Shown here piece after piece: positions 1-12,286 of a stretch of 64,000 bases of DNA (the first letter of the stretch is position 1; the number at the start of each line of letters is the position of its first letter). The notes under the pieces are model-generated. The model saw only the letters and a program-made list of their open reading frames with translations, was not told the DNA's origin and searched no databases. The DNA is from Patiria pectinifera (lineage: Eukaryota > Echinodermata > Asteroidea > Valvatida > Asterinidae). The DNA lies in contig CM057144.1 in assembly GCA_029964075.1 (NCBI GenBank), positions 3,061,281-3,125,280 of the forward strand, given 5' to 3'. The translations under genes and the position numbers were made by a program.

Positions 1-397
1 CATCGTGGCGTCATGAGGTGTCAGGTTACATCACATTACAGATGCATTGTTTTCGTATTGGTTTTGTACACGTTTTTCTTCAAACTGAACTTCGGAAGTA
101 CAAGACTGATTGGGTTAAAACTTGGTACATGTATGCATATTCACATGGATGTGTTATAGATGGAAATTGAAGTGACATCATAATCAAATGTCAGGTGAAG
201 TCCGTTAAAGGGGCATTCTATTCTTTTACAGGTCTATATCTACAGAACTAAAATGTTCGATTTGGTTGTAACTTGACATGTTATAATGTGCTGTTATAAA
301 TATAACATTTATAGTGATGTCACTGATTGTTCATCCCGTGCTCAGAGTATTTCAAATATCCGAAACAGCTTGTGTTTGTCCACAAACACATCTCTAG
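1..397 (+). mobile_element. Helentron/HINE-like element A (3' part, cut by window edge)
   Basis: This is the right part of a non-coding element. It ends with the signature shared by all copies here: CGAAACAGCT at 361-370, a 20-nt hairpin with 9-bp arms and a CC centre (371-390), then CTAG (394-397). The next element starts directly after it. The stretch is nearly identical to 4384-4780, so element D is another copy of the same subtype. The Helentron/HINE assignment is inference from end structure; no Rep or helicase coding sequence is visible. Confidence 0.6.
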
Positions 398-460
398 TTA
401 GCTGTTTCGGTGACACACCGAAACAGCTCTTGTTTTCGTTAAGATTTTTTTTTTTCTTTT
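398..460 (+). mobile_element. solo 5' terminal hairpin of the HINE-like family
   Basis: A 63-bp fragment consists only of the 5' end of the family: TT, then AGCTGTTTCGGTG, a 3-nt loop and the exact reverse complement of the first arm, followed by a T-rich tract. The same hairpin starts again at 461, so the 5' end is present twice in tandem. It looks like an aborted or truncated insertion between elements A and B. Confidence 0.55.
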
Positions 461-1239
461 TAGCTGTTTCGGTGACACACCGAAACAGCTCTTGCTTTCG
501 TTAAGATTTTTTTTTGTTTTTTTTCTCCTTTTTCAGACTTTTTCTCCATAGGTTTAACACACGTTTCTTCCACCAGTCCACTTTGCCACTTTTTAAAATC
601 CGATTGATTTCAGACTTCGTACATAATTAGACCATCACCCACGGATGGTCCTAGAAGAAATTTGTGATCGTGACGTCATCAGGTGTCGGGTTACGTCACA
701 TTAAAGATGCATTTTTCCCCATATGTTTTGTACACGTTTTAAAAAACTCCACCTAGGACACCTTCTTAAATCCGATCGTCCTCAGACTTAATACATACTT
801 AGACCACCACCCACAGATGGTCCTAGAAGAAATTCGTGATTGTGACGTCATCAGGTGTCGGGTTACGTCACATTAAAGATGCATTTTTCCCCATATGTTT
901 TGTACACGTTTTAAAACACTCCACTTTGGCCTCTTCGTAAATCTGATCGACCTCAGACTTGGTACATACTTAGACCACCACCCACAGATGGTCCTAGAAG
1001 AAATTCGTGATCGTGACATCATCAGGTGTAAGGTTACTTTACATTAAAGATGCATTTTTCCCCATAGGTTTTGTACACGTTTTTCTTCAAATAATACTTT
1101 GGCACTATACACCTGTATGTCTGATTGACTTTTCACTTGGCAGATGACATTCGAAGTGACTTCATCAAGTGTTCATCACGTGCACAGAGTATTTCAAATA
1201 TCCGAAACAGCTTGTGTTTGTCCACAAACACATTTCTAG
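461..1239 (+). mobile_element. Helentron/HINE-like element B
   Basis: This copy has both ends. The 5' hairpin (AGCTGTTTCGGTG with its complement) lies at about 462-490 and the 3' hairpin plus CTAG ends at 1239. The interior is made of 171-bp units, each holding TGACGTCA and TTACGTCA. The 5' AGCTGTTTCG and the 3' CGAAACAGCT are subterminal inverted repeats. No coding potential is seen; the open frame around 1125-1334 is composed of the repeat. Confidence 0.6.
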
Positions 1240-3367
1240 TTTTTTTTTCTTCTCCTTTTTCAGACTTTTTCTCCATAGGTTTAACACATGTTTCTTCCAC
1301 CAATCGACTTTGCCACTTTTTTAAATCCGATTGATTTCAGACTTGGTACATACTTAGACCACCACCCACAGATGGTCCTAGAAGAAATTTGTGATCGTGA
1401 CGTCATCAGGTGTCAGGTTACGTCACATTAAAGATGTACTTTTGCCCATATGTTTTGTACACGTTTTAAAACACTCCAGTTTGGCATCTTCGTAAATCCG
1501 ATCGACTTTAAACTTAATTCATACTTAGACCACCACCCACAGATGGTCCTAGACGAAATTCGTGATCGTGACGTCATCAAGAGTCAGGTTACGTCACATT
1601 AAAGATGCATTTTGCCCCATAGGGTTTGTACACGTTTTAAAGCGCTCCATTTCGGCACTTTCGTAAATCCGATCGACGTTGCACTTAGTACACACTTAGA
1701 CCACCACCCACAGATGGTCTTTGAAGAAATTCGTGATCGTGACGTCATCAGGTGTCAAGTTACTTCACATTAAAGATGCATTTTGCCCCATAGGGTTTGT
1801 ACACGTTCTTTTCTCCATAGGGTTTGTACACGTTCTTTTCTCCATAGGTTTTGTACACGTTCTTTTCTCTATAGGGTTTGTACACGTTCTTTTCTCCACA
1901 GGGTTTGTACACGTTCTTTTCTCCATAGGGTTTGTACACGTTCTTTTCTCCATAGACATTGTGCACGTTGTTTTCTCCATAGGCTTTGTACCCATGGGGT
2001 CGGACAACTCGACCGTTATCCAACTTGACATTTTGACAGCGTGCGTGTGCATGCCTTGCCGCCTTACAGCTGGCCAGGTCCCCGCGCACTCTACGCGGTA
2101 CAGTCATGATGCCACAGATTCATGCGGCTTACGTAATGTGACAAACTTGTAGTTGGGTATGTGAGTTGGGATTGTGAGTTGGGATAATCATGATTTATCA
2201 GAAGTTAACAACTTTAAAGAATTTCTTCAATGTTAATGTGGGATTTTTGGGGATTTGTTCAAGTGCGCCACGTTAGGAACACTGGAAAGAATTCCATTTA
2301 AGCCTCCACCTCTATGGGCCGTGACAGGAAACGTCAAAGTATTTTTAAAGAAAATCTTGATTTGTTCCCCTCCTAAATTTCCGTTTCTTCGTCAGATTTA
2401 CAACTTTTGGTGCTTTTCAAGTCATATCTAGGAAAATAACTGGAGTCCGTATATGGAATTCTTTCCAAGACGTCATTAAATTTAATTCCCTTCTCGTCTG
2501 CTCAGTACTATTGGTATTTTGACTCCCAACACGAATCATGTTACTGTTAAAGTTGTTTGCTGCCCTCTAGTGTTTCCTGTGATGAAACGTCAAAAGTGTA
2601 CGTGACGTGCAACTGTATTGGTCCGGCACTCATGGCCATAGCCAGGACAATACATGTAAGGCCAAAATCACAGATCGACACAAGCAAAATGACACGCAGG
2701 CCAAATTTCATGACAGGCCACTCCGTGTTGGAGGTTAGCCATGGCTTTTAGGGGGCTAGATACAAACAGGATTACATGTTTTCTTCAGCTAATAATTATA
2801 TTTTGGCAATTTGCTAAAGCTGATCGACATCAGATTTTACAATACCACACACTGATGGCTCAAAAACAATTTCCGTCACCATGACGTACGTACCATTGTA
2901 CAATATTACCTGACGGCTATAGTATTCAAGATTCTCTATCTCTAGGACGTACCAGTGCGATTGGGTTCAAAGCTGGTACGCAAGTATTCCAGGGTGTGTT
3001 ATGAGTACAAAACCACATTATACGTCATGATCACACCATGATGACGTCTTCATGACGTCATCGCATACCATGTGACCAAACATTCAAGTTATAGTATTTA
3101 TTATATTTCAGAACATTTATCTCTGAAAGTGCTAGTTCCATTGGCTTCGAACTTGGATTTGCTTCAAACATTATCACGTCATGTGCCGTCATTAAAGGGA
3201 TAATTGTCAGGGCCTATATTGTACGGTATTTGTATAACTAGAGATTCCAAATGCATGTAACTAATGTACGTATCAAATATCTATGAAATTTGAGGTGATG
3301 TTGTCATGTCATCAACACACCTCACAGCCGAAACAGCTTGCGTTTGTCCACAAACGCATACCTCTAG
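1240..3367 (+). mobile_element. Helentron/HINE-like element C (long subtype)
   Basis: This 2.13-kb copy starts in a T-rich tract directly after the CTAG of element B. It holds several 171-bp units, a 27-bp minisatellite (1789-1994) and about 1.4 kb of non-repetitive sequence found only in the long subtype (also in E and H). It ends with the variant hairpin TGCGTTTGT/ACAAACGCA and CTAG at 3364-3367. It is almost identical to 4842-6971 and to 9433-11561. Confidence 0.6.
1789..1994 (+). repeat. 27-bp minisatellite, about 7.5 units (copy 1)
   Basis: Seven full 27-bp units beginning CATAGGGTTTGTACACG, plus a partial eighth, lie at 1789, 1816, 1843, 1870, 1897, 1924, 1951 and 1978. Because 27 is divisible by three and the unit lacks stops in several frames, long frames open on both strands. 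They are products of the repeat, not genes. Confidence 0.9.
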
Positions 3368-4780
3368 TTTTTTTCTTTTTTTTCTTCTCCTTTTTCAGAC
3401 TTTTTCTCCATAGGTTTAACACACGTTTCTTCCACCAATCCACTTTGCCACTTTTTTAAATCCAATTGATTTCAGACTTGGTACATACTTAGACCACCAC
3501 CCATAGATGGTCCTAGAAGAAATTTGTGATCGTGACGTCATCAGGTGTCAGGTTACGTCACATTAAAGATGTATTTTTCCCCATATGTTTTGTACACGTT
3601 TTAAAAAACTCCAGTTTGGCATCTTCGTAAATCCGATCAACTTTAAACTTAATTCATACTTAGACCACCACCCACAGATGGTCCTAAGCGAAATTCGTGA
3701 TCATGACGTCATCGAGTGTCAGGTTACGTCACATTAAAGATGCATTTTTCCCCATAGGGTTTGTACATGTTTTAAAATGCTCCATTTCGGCACTTTCATA
3801 AATCCGATCGACGTTACACCTGGCAAACACTTAGACCACCACACCCAGATGGTTTTAGAAGAAATTTGTGATCGTGGCGTCATCAGGTGTCAGGTTACGG
3901 CGCATTAAAGATGTATTTTTCCCCATATGCTTTGTACACGTTTTAAAAAACTCCAGTTTGGCATCTTCGTAAATCTGATCGACTTTAAACTTAATTCATA
4001 CTTAGATCACCACCCACAGATGTTCCTAGACGAAATTCGTGATCGTGACGTCATCAAGTGTCAGGTTACGTCACATTAAAGATGCAATTTTCCCCATAGG
4101 GTTTGTACATGTTTTAAAACGCTCCATTTCGGCACTTTCGTAAATCCGATCGACGTTACACTTGGTACACACTTAGACCATCACCCACAGAGGGTCCTTG
4201 AAGAAATCCGTGATTGTGACGTCATCAGATGTCACGTTACTTCACATTAAAGATGCACATTTTCCCCATAGGTTTTGTACACATTTTAAAATGCTCAACT
4301 TTGGCACTTTCGTAAATTTGATCGACTTTATACTTGGTACACACTTATACCACTACCCAAAGATGGTCCTAAGAGAAATTCGTCATCGTGGCGTCATGAG
4401 GTGTCAGGTTACATCACATTACAGATGCATTGTTTTCGTATTGGTTTTGTACACGTTTTTCTTCAAACTGAACTTCGGAAGTACAAGACTGATTGGGTTA
4501 AAACTTGGTACATGTATGCATATTCACATGGATGTGTTATAGATGGAAATTGAAGTGACATCATAATCAAATGTCAGGTGAAGTCCGTTAAAGGGGCATT
4601 CTATTCTTTTACAGGTCTATATCTACAGAACTAAAATGTTCGATTTGGTTGTAACTTGACATGTTATAATGTGCTGTTATAAATATAACATTTATAGTGA
4701 TGTCACTGATTGTTCATCCCGTGCTCAGAGTATTTCAAATATCCGAAACAGCTTGTGTTTGTCCACAAACACATCTCTAG
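3368..4780 (+). mobile_element. Helentron/HINE-like element D (short subtype)
   Basis: This 1.41-kb copy is composed of 171-bp units with phase points at 3491, 3662, 3833, 4004, 4175 and 4347. It ends with the TGTGTTTGT hairpin and CTAG (4777-4780). Its right 397 bp match the left edge of the window almost base for base. Confidence 0.6.
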
Positions 4781-6971
4781 TTAGCTGTTTCGGTGACACA
4801 CCGAAACAGCTCTTGTTTTCGTTAAGATTTTTTTTTTTCTTTTTTTTTTTTCTTCTCCTTTTTCAGACTTTTTCTCCATAGGTTTAACACATGTTTCTTC
4901 CACCAATCGACTTTGCCACTTTTTTAAATCCGATTGATTTCAGACTTGGTACATACTTAGACCACCACCCACAGATGGTCCTAGAAGAAATTTGTGATCG
5001 TGACGTCATCAGGTGTCAGGTTACGTCACATTAAAGATGTACTTTTGCCCATATGTTTTGTACACGTTTTAAAACACTCCAGTTTGGCATCTTCGTAAAT
5101 CCGATCGACTTTAAACTTAATTCATACTTAGACCACCACCCACAGATGGTCCTAGACGAAATTCGTGATCGTGACGTCATCAAGAGTCAGGTTACGTCAC
5201 ATTAAAGATGCATTTTGCCCCATAGGGTTTGTACACGTTTTAAAGCGCTCCATTTCGGCACTTATGTAAATCCGATCGACGTTGCACTTAGTACACACTT
5301 AGACCACCACCCACAGATGGTCTTTGAAGAAATTCGTGATCGTGACGTCATCAGGTGTCAAGTTACTTCACATTAAAGATGCATTTTGCCCCATAGGGTT
5401 TGTACACGTTCTTTTCTCCATAGGGTTTGTACACGTTCTTTTCTCCATAGGTTTTGTACACGTTCTTTTCTCTATAGGGTTTGTACACGTTCTTTTCTCC
5501 ACAGGGTTTGTACACGTTCTTTTCTCCATAGGGTTTGTACACGTTCTTTTCTCCATAGACATTGTGCACGTTGTTTTCTCCATAGGCTTTGTACCCATGG
5601 GGTCGGACAACTCGACCGTTATCCAACTTGACATTTTGACAGCGTGCGTGTGCATGCCTTGCCGCCTTACAGCTGGCCAGGTCCCCGCGCACTCTACGCG
5701 GTACAGTCATGATGCCACAGATTCATGCGGCTTACGTAATGTGACAAACTTGTAGTTGGGTATGTGAGTTGGGATTGTGAGTTGGGATAATCATGATTTA
5801 TCAGAAGTTAACAACTTTAAAGAATTTCTTCAATGTTAATGTGGGATTTTTGGGGATTTGTTCAAGTGCGCCACGTTAGGAACACTGGAAAGAATTCCAT
5901 TTAAGCCTCCACCTCTATGGGCCGTGACAGGAAACGTCAAAGTATTTTTAAAGAAAATCTTGATTTGTTCCCCTCCTAAATTTCCGTTTCTTCGTCAGAT
6001 TTACAACTTTTGGTGCTTTTCAAGTCATATCTAGGAAAATAACTGGAGTCCGTATATGGAATTCTTTCCAAGACGTCATTAAATTTAATTCCCTTCTCGT
6101 CTGCTCAGTACTATTGGTATTTTGACTCCCAACACGAATCATGTTACTGTTAAAGTTGTTTGCTGCCCTCTAGTGTTTCCTGTGATGAAACGTCCAAAAA
6201 TGTACGTGACGTGCAACTGTATTGGTCCGGCACTCATGGCCATAGCCAGGACAATACATGTAAGGCCAAAATCACAGATCGACACAAGCAAAATGACACG
6301 CAGGCCAAATTTCATGACAGGCCACTCCGTGTTGGAGGTTAGCCATGGCTTTTAGGGGGCTAGATACAAACAGGATTACATGTTTTCTTCAGCTAATAAT
6401 TATATTTTGGCAATTTGCTAAAGCTGATCGACATCAGATTTTACAATACCACACACTGATGGCTCAAAAACAATTTCCGTCACCATGACGTACGTACCAT
6501 TGTACAATATTACCTGACGGCTATAGTATTCAAGATTCTCTATCTCTAGGACGTACCAGTGCGATTGGGTTCAAAGCTGGTACGCAAGTATTCCAGGGTG
6601 TGTTATGAGTACAAAACCACATTATACGTCATGATCACACCATGATGACGTCTTCATGACGTCATCGCATACCATGTGACCAAACATTCAAGTTATAGTA
6701 TTTATTATATTTCAGAACATTTATCTCTGAAAGTGCTAGTTCCATTGGCTTCGAACTTGGATTTGCTTCAAACATTATCACGTCATGTGCCGTCATTAAA
6801 GGGATAATTGTCAGGGCCTATATTGTACGGTATTTGTATAACTAGAGATTCCAAATGCATGTAACTAATGTACGTATCAAATATCTATGAAATTTGAGGT
6901 GATGTCGTCATGTCATCAACACACCTCACAGCCGAAACAGCTTGCGTTTGTCCACAAACGCATACCTCTAG
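4781..6971 (+). mobile_element. Helentron/HINE-like element E (long subtype, with 5' hairpin)
   Basis: A complete-looking copy of the long subtype. The 5' hairpin AGCTGTTTCGGTG...CACCGAAACAGCT begins at 4783, directly after the TT that follows the CTAG of element D. The interior has 171-bp units, the 27-bp minisatellite and the 1.4-kb unique block. The variant 3' hairpin (TGCGTTTGT/ACAAACGCA) and CTAG end at 6971. It differs from element C by only a few substitutions, which suggests very recent copying. Confidence 0.6.
5392..5597 (+). repeat. 27-bp minisatellite (copy 2)
   Basis: Same array as at 1789-1994, shifted by exactly 3603 bp, with the same internal order of variant units. Confidence 0.9.
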
Positions 6972-8031
6972 TTTTTTTTTCTTCTCCTTTTTCAGACTTT
7001 TTCTCCATAGGTTTAACACACGTTTCTTCCACCAATCCACTTTGCCACTTTTTTAAATCCGATTGATTTCAGACTTGGTACATACTTAGACCACCACCCA
7101 CAGATGGTCCTAGAAGAAATTTGTGATCGTGACGTCATCAGGTGTCAGGTTACGTCACATTAAAGATGTATTTTTGCCCATATGTTTTGTACACGTTTTA
7201 AAACACTCCAGTTAGACATCTTCGTAAATCCAATCGACTTTAAACTTAATTCATACTTAGACCACCACCCATAGATGGTCCTAGACGAAATTCGTGATCG
7301 TGACGTCATCAGGTGTCAGGTTGCGTCACATTAAAGATGCATTTTCCCCCATATGTTTTGTACACGTTTTAAAACACTCCACTTTGGCCTCTTTGTAAAT
7401 CCGATCAACCTCAGACTTGATACATACTTAGACCATTACCCACAAATGGCCCTAGAAGAAATTCGTGACTGTGACATTCTCAGGTGTCAGGTTACGTCAC
7501 ATTAAAGATGCATTTTTCCCAAGGGTTTGTACACGTTTTAAATCACTCCACTTTGGCACTTTCGTAAATTCGATGGACTTTACACTTCGCACACACTAAG
7601 AACATCACCCACAGATGGTCCTTGAAGAAATTTGTGATCGTGACGTCATCAGGTGTTGGGTTACGTCACATTAAAGATGCATTTTTCCCCGTAGGGTTTG
7701 TACACGTTTTAAAACATTCTACTTTGGCACTTTCGTAAATCCGATCGACTTTAGACTTGGTACACACTTAGACTACCACCCACAGATGGTCCTAGAAGAA
7801 ATTCGTGATCGTGATATCGTCAGGTGAAAGGTTACTTCACATTAAAGATGCATTTTCCCCATAGGTTTTGTACACGTTTTTTTTTCAAACCATGTACTTT
7901 GGCACTGTATGTCTGATTGACTTTTCACTTGGCAGATGACTTTCGAAGTGACTTCATCAAGTGTTCATCACGTGCACAGAGTATTTTAAATATCCGAAAC
8001 AGCTTGTGTTTGTCCACAAACACATTTCTAG
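6972..8031 (+). mobile_element. Helentron/HINE-like element F (short subtype)
   Basis: A 1.06-kb copy starts in the T-rich tract after element E. It carries about five 171-bp units and ends with CGAAACAGCT, the TGTGTTTGT/ACAAACACA hairpin and CTAG (8028-8031). The 5' hairpin is missing, so it is 5'-truncated. Confidence 0.58.
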
Positions 8032-9432
8032 TTTTTTTTTCTTCTCCTTTTTCAGACTTTTTCTCCATAGGTTTAACACACGTTTCTTCCACCAATCCAC
8101 TTTGCCACTTTTTTAAATCCGATTGATTTCAGACTTGGTACATACTTAGACCACCACCCACAGATGGTCCTAGAAGAAATTTGTGATCGTGACGTCATCA
8201 GGTGTCAGGTTACGTCACATTAAAGATGTATTTTTGCCCATATATTTTGTACACGTTTTAAAACACTCCAGTTTGACATCTTCGTAAATCTGATCAACTT
8301 TAAACTTAATTCATACTTTGACCACCACCGACAAATAATCCTAGACGAAATTCGTGATCGTGACGTCATCAAGAGTCAGGTTATGTCACATTAAAGATGC
8401 ATTTTGCCCCATAGGGTTTGTACACGTTTTAAAACGCTCCATTTTGGCACTTTTGTAAATCCGATCGACGTCAGAATTAGTACACACTTAGACTACCACC
8501 CACAGATATTCCTTGAAGAAATTTGTGACCGTGACGTCATCAGGTGTCGGGTTACGTTACATTAAAGATGCATTTTTCCCCATATGTTTTGTACACGTTT
8601 TAAAACGCTCCATTTTGGCACTTTCTTAAATCCGATCGACGTTACACTTGGTACACACTTAGACCACCACCCAAAGATGGTCCTTGAAGAAATTCGTGAC
8701 CGTGACGTCATCAGGTGTCGGGTTACGTCACATTAAAGATGCATTTTTCCCCATATGTTTCGTACACGTTTTTAAACACTCCACTTTGGCCTCTTCGTAA
8801 ATCCGACCGACCTCAGACTTGATACACACTTAGACCACCACCCACAGATGGCTCTAGAAGAAATTTGTGATCCTGACGTCATCTGGTGCTGGGTTACGTC
8901 ACATTAAAGATGCATTTTTCCCCATAGGGTTTCTACACGTTATAAAACACTCCACTTTGGCACTTTTGTAAATCCAATCGACGTCAGAATTAGTACACAC
9001 TTAGACTACCACCCACAGACGGTCCTAGAAGAAATTTGTGATCGTGACGTCATCAGGTGTCGGGTTACGTCACATTAAAGATGCATTTTTCCCCATAGGG
9101 CTTGTACACGTTTTAAAACATTCTACTTTGGCACTTTCGTAAATCCGATCGACGTTAGACTTGGTACACACTTAGACTACCACCTACAGATGGTCCTAGA
9201 AGAAATTCGTGATCGTGACGTCATCAGGTGTAAGGTTACTTCACATTAAAGATGCATTTTCCCCATAGGGTTTGTACACGTTTTTCTTCAAATCATACTT
9301 TGGCACTATATGTCTGATTGACTTTTCACTTGGCAGATGACATTCGAAGTGACTTCATCAAGTGTTCATCATGTGCACAGAGTATTTCAAATATCCGAAA
9401 CAGCTTGTGTTTGTCCACAAACACATTTCTAG
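8032..9432 (+). mobile_element. Helentron/HINE-like element G (short subtype)
   Basis: A 1.40-kb 5'-truncated copy made of 171-bp units. The 3' hairpin and CTAG end at 9432. The next element follows without spacer. Confidence 0.58.
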
Positions 9433-11561
9433 TTTTTTTTTCTTCTCCTTTTTCAGACTTTTTCTCCATAGGTTTAACACACGTTTCTTCCACCAATCCA
9501 CTTTGCCACTTTTTTAAATCCGATTGATTTCAGACTTGGTACATACTTAGACCACCACCCACAGATGGTCCTAGAAGAAATTTGTGATCGTGACGTCATC
9601 AGGTGTCAGGTTACGTCACATTAAAGATGTATTTTTGCCCATATGTTTTGTACACGTTTTAAAACACTCCAGTTTGGCATCTTCGTAAATCCGATCGACT
9701 TTAAACTTAATTCATACTTAGACCACCACCCACAGATGGTCCTAGACGAAATTCGTGATCGTGACGTCATCAGGTGTCAGGTTACGTCACATTAAAGATG
9801 TATTTTTGCCCATATGTTTTGTACACGTTTTAAAACACTCCAGTTTGGCATCTTCGTAAATCCGATCGACTTTAGACTTAATTCATACTTAGACCACCAC
9901 CCACAGATGGTCCTAGACGAAATTCGTGATCGTGACGTCATCAAGAGTCAAGTTACGTCACATCAAAGATGCATTTTGCCCCATAGGGTTTGTACACGTT
10001 CTTTTTTCCATAGGGTTTGTACACGTTCTTTTCTCCATAGGTTTTGTACACGTTCTTTTCTCCATAGGGTTTGTACACGTTCTTTTCTCCATAGGGTTTG
10101 TACACGTTCTTTTCTCCATAGGGTTTGTACACGTTCTTTTCTCCATAGACATTGTGCACGTTGTTTTCTCCATAGGCTTTGTACCCATGGGGTCGGACAA
10201 CTCGACCGTTATCCAACTTGACATTTTGACAGCGTGCGTGTGCATGCCTTGCCGCCTTACAGCTGGCCAGGTCCCCGCGCACTCTACGCGGTACAGTCAT
10301 GATGCCACAGATTCATGCGGCTTACGTAATGTGACAAACTTGTAGTTGGGTATGTGAGTTGGGATTGTGAGTTGGGATAATCATGATTTATCAGAAGTTA
10401 ACAACTTTAAAGAATTTCTTCAATGTTAATGTGGGATTTTGGGGGATTTGTTCAAGTGCGCCACGTTAGGAACACTGGAAAGAATTCCATTTAAGCCTCC
10501 ACCTCTATGGGCCGTGACAGGAAACGTCAAAGTATTTTTAAAGAAAATCTTGATTTTTTCCAATCCTAAATTTCCGTTTCTTCGTCAGATTTACAACTTT
10601 TGGTGCTTTTCAAGTCATATCTAGGAAAATAACTGGAGTCCGTATATGGAATTCTTTCCAAGACGTCATTAAATTTAATTCCCTTCTCGTCTGCTCAGTA
10701 CTATTGGTATTTTGACTCCCAACACGAATCATGTTACTGTTAAAGTTGTTTGCTGCCCTCTAGTGTTTCCTGTGATGAAACGTCCAAAAATGTACGTGAC
10801 GTGCAACTGTATTGGTCCGGCACTCATTGCCATAGCCAGGACAATACATGTAAGGCCAAAATCACAGATCGACACAAGCAAAATGACACGCAGGCCAAAT
10901 TTCATGACAGGCCACTCCGTGTTGGAGGTTAGCCCTGGACATCTGTGGGCTAATTACAATCAGGATTACATGTTTTCTTCAGCTAATAATTATATTTTGG
11001 CAATTTGCTAAAGCTGATCGACATCAGATTTTACAATACCACACACTGATGGCTCAAAAACAATTTCCGTCACCATGACGTACGTACCATTGTACAATAT
11101 CACCTGACGGCTATAGTATTCAAGATTCTCTATCTCTAGGACGTACCAGTGCGATTGGGTTCAAAGCTGGTACGCAAGTATTCCAGGGTGTGTTATGAGT
11201 ACAAAACCACATTATACGTCATGATCACACCATGATGACGTCTTCATGACGTCATCGCATACCATGTGACCAAACATTCAAGTTATAGTATTTATTATAT
11301 TTCAGAACATTTATCTCTGAAAGTGCTAGTTCCATTGGCTTCGAACTTGGATTTGCTTCAAACATTATCACGTCATGTGCCGTCATTAAAGGGATAATTG
11401 TCAGGGCCTATATTGTACGGTATTTGTGTAATTAGAGATTCCAAATGCATGTAACTAATGTACGTATCAAATATCTATGAAATTTGAGGTGATGTCGTCA
11501 TGTCATCAACACACCTCACAGCCGAAACAGCTTGCGTTTGTCCACAAACGCATACCTCTAG
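9433..11561 (+). mobile_element. Helentron/HINE-like element H (long subtype, right end of array)
   Basis: A 2.13-kb long-subtype copy with the 27-bp minisatellite, the 1.4-kb unique block and the variant hairpin TGCGTTTGT/ACAAACGCA. It ends with CTAG at 11558-11561. Downstream sequence has no further units, so this is the right boundary of the array. Confidence 0.6.
9982..10187 (+). repeat. 27-bp minisatellite (copy 3)
   Basis: Third copy of the seven-to-eight unit array, in the same position within element H. A few units differ from copies 1 and 2, for example CATAGG where copies 1 and 2 have TATAGG or CACAGG. Confidence 0.9.
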
Positions 11562-12282
11562 TGTTTTTTTGGCTTTTTTTTTTCTTTTCTTCAAGCTTGG
11601 ATTGTACAGACAAGGTACATGTAGGTACTATTTTGCTTTTTTGGTGTCCTCATGTACATTGGTGTCCTCCATAATTTGCCTTGGTGCTTTCGATCATTGG
11701 CCTTGGTGCAATTTCCCATTCCTTGGTGCTCTTTGGTAAAAAAAAAAATTGAGGAGGTGCGGAAATAGAGGGCGCTATTGGAGCTACCGCGGAACATTTT
11801 GGAAAAAAAAAGATTGACGCGCATGATTACAATCGACGCAGGCGCTGACCAGAGACCGACTTATTTTTTTTTTTTGCCTTACAGACGTTACGGATTCTGA
11901 CCTAGGTTTTTACTTTCAGTACACATTGATAAAAGTCTGTGAAGCTTCTTGCCAAAAAATGCCATGTAGCCTCCAATTTCAATATGATTGTGCACACCCC
12001 CTAGGGAGTTGAGGTTAAACAACTACATGTGGTAGATATACTGGCAGCTTCACTCTGTATCTGATGGAAACACCAATGGCATTTTACTACCAAATGGATA
12101 CATCATGTTTATGTTGTTGCCCAATTGTTAAAAAGAAATCATTAATATTCTTTGAAAAAAACGAAAGGAATCCCAAAATAAAAGTACATCATTCCCCTTC
12201 ATGTTTCATATTTTGTTCTTCTTCAGACTAAAGTTATTACCATTTTTCATCTTTGAATTGATGTAGTCCTTGCTTGATGCAG
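11562..12282. other. no gene recognised
   Basis: The stretch is T-rich and A-rich, with short runs. Two possible splice acceptors follow pyrimidine tracts near 11881 and 11925, but no exon between them can be defended. Confidence 0.4.
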
Positions 12283-12286
12283 ACAG

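Larger units (their letters stand above)
630..9960 (+). repeat. 171-bp tandem unit rich in CRE-type palindromes
   Basis: The building block of elements A-H has a period of 171 bp, measured on the recurring AGACCACCACCCA: 801 to 972, 1356 to 1527 to 1698, and 3491 to 3662 to 3833 to 4004 to 4175. Most units contain GTGACGTCATC followed about 14 nt later by TTACGTCACA, that is, a full and a near-full CRE/ATF-type site. Most also have TTTGTACACG. Units differ by scattered substitutions. Whether the sites bind CREB/ATF proteins is unknown. Confidence 0.85.

Noticed and set aside
1765..2028. Regular short repeats resembling a CRISPR array
   Set aside because: Units are directly contiguous 27-mers without unique spacers, in animal DNA.
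1721..2152. 143-codon plus-strand and 115-codon minus-strand frames over the 27-bp repeat (also at 5324-5755 and 9926-10345)
   Set aside because: They consist of the translated 27-bp minisatellite, are open in several frames at once, and lie inside non-coding mobile elements.
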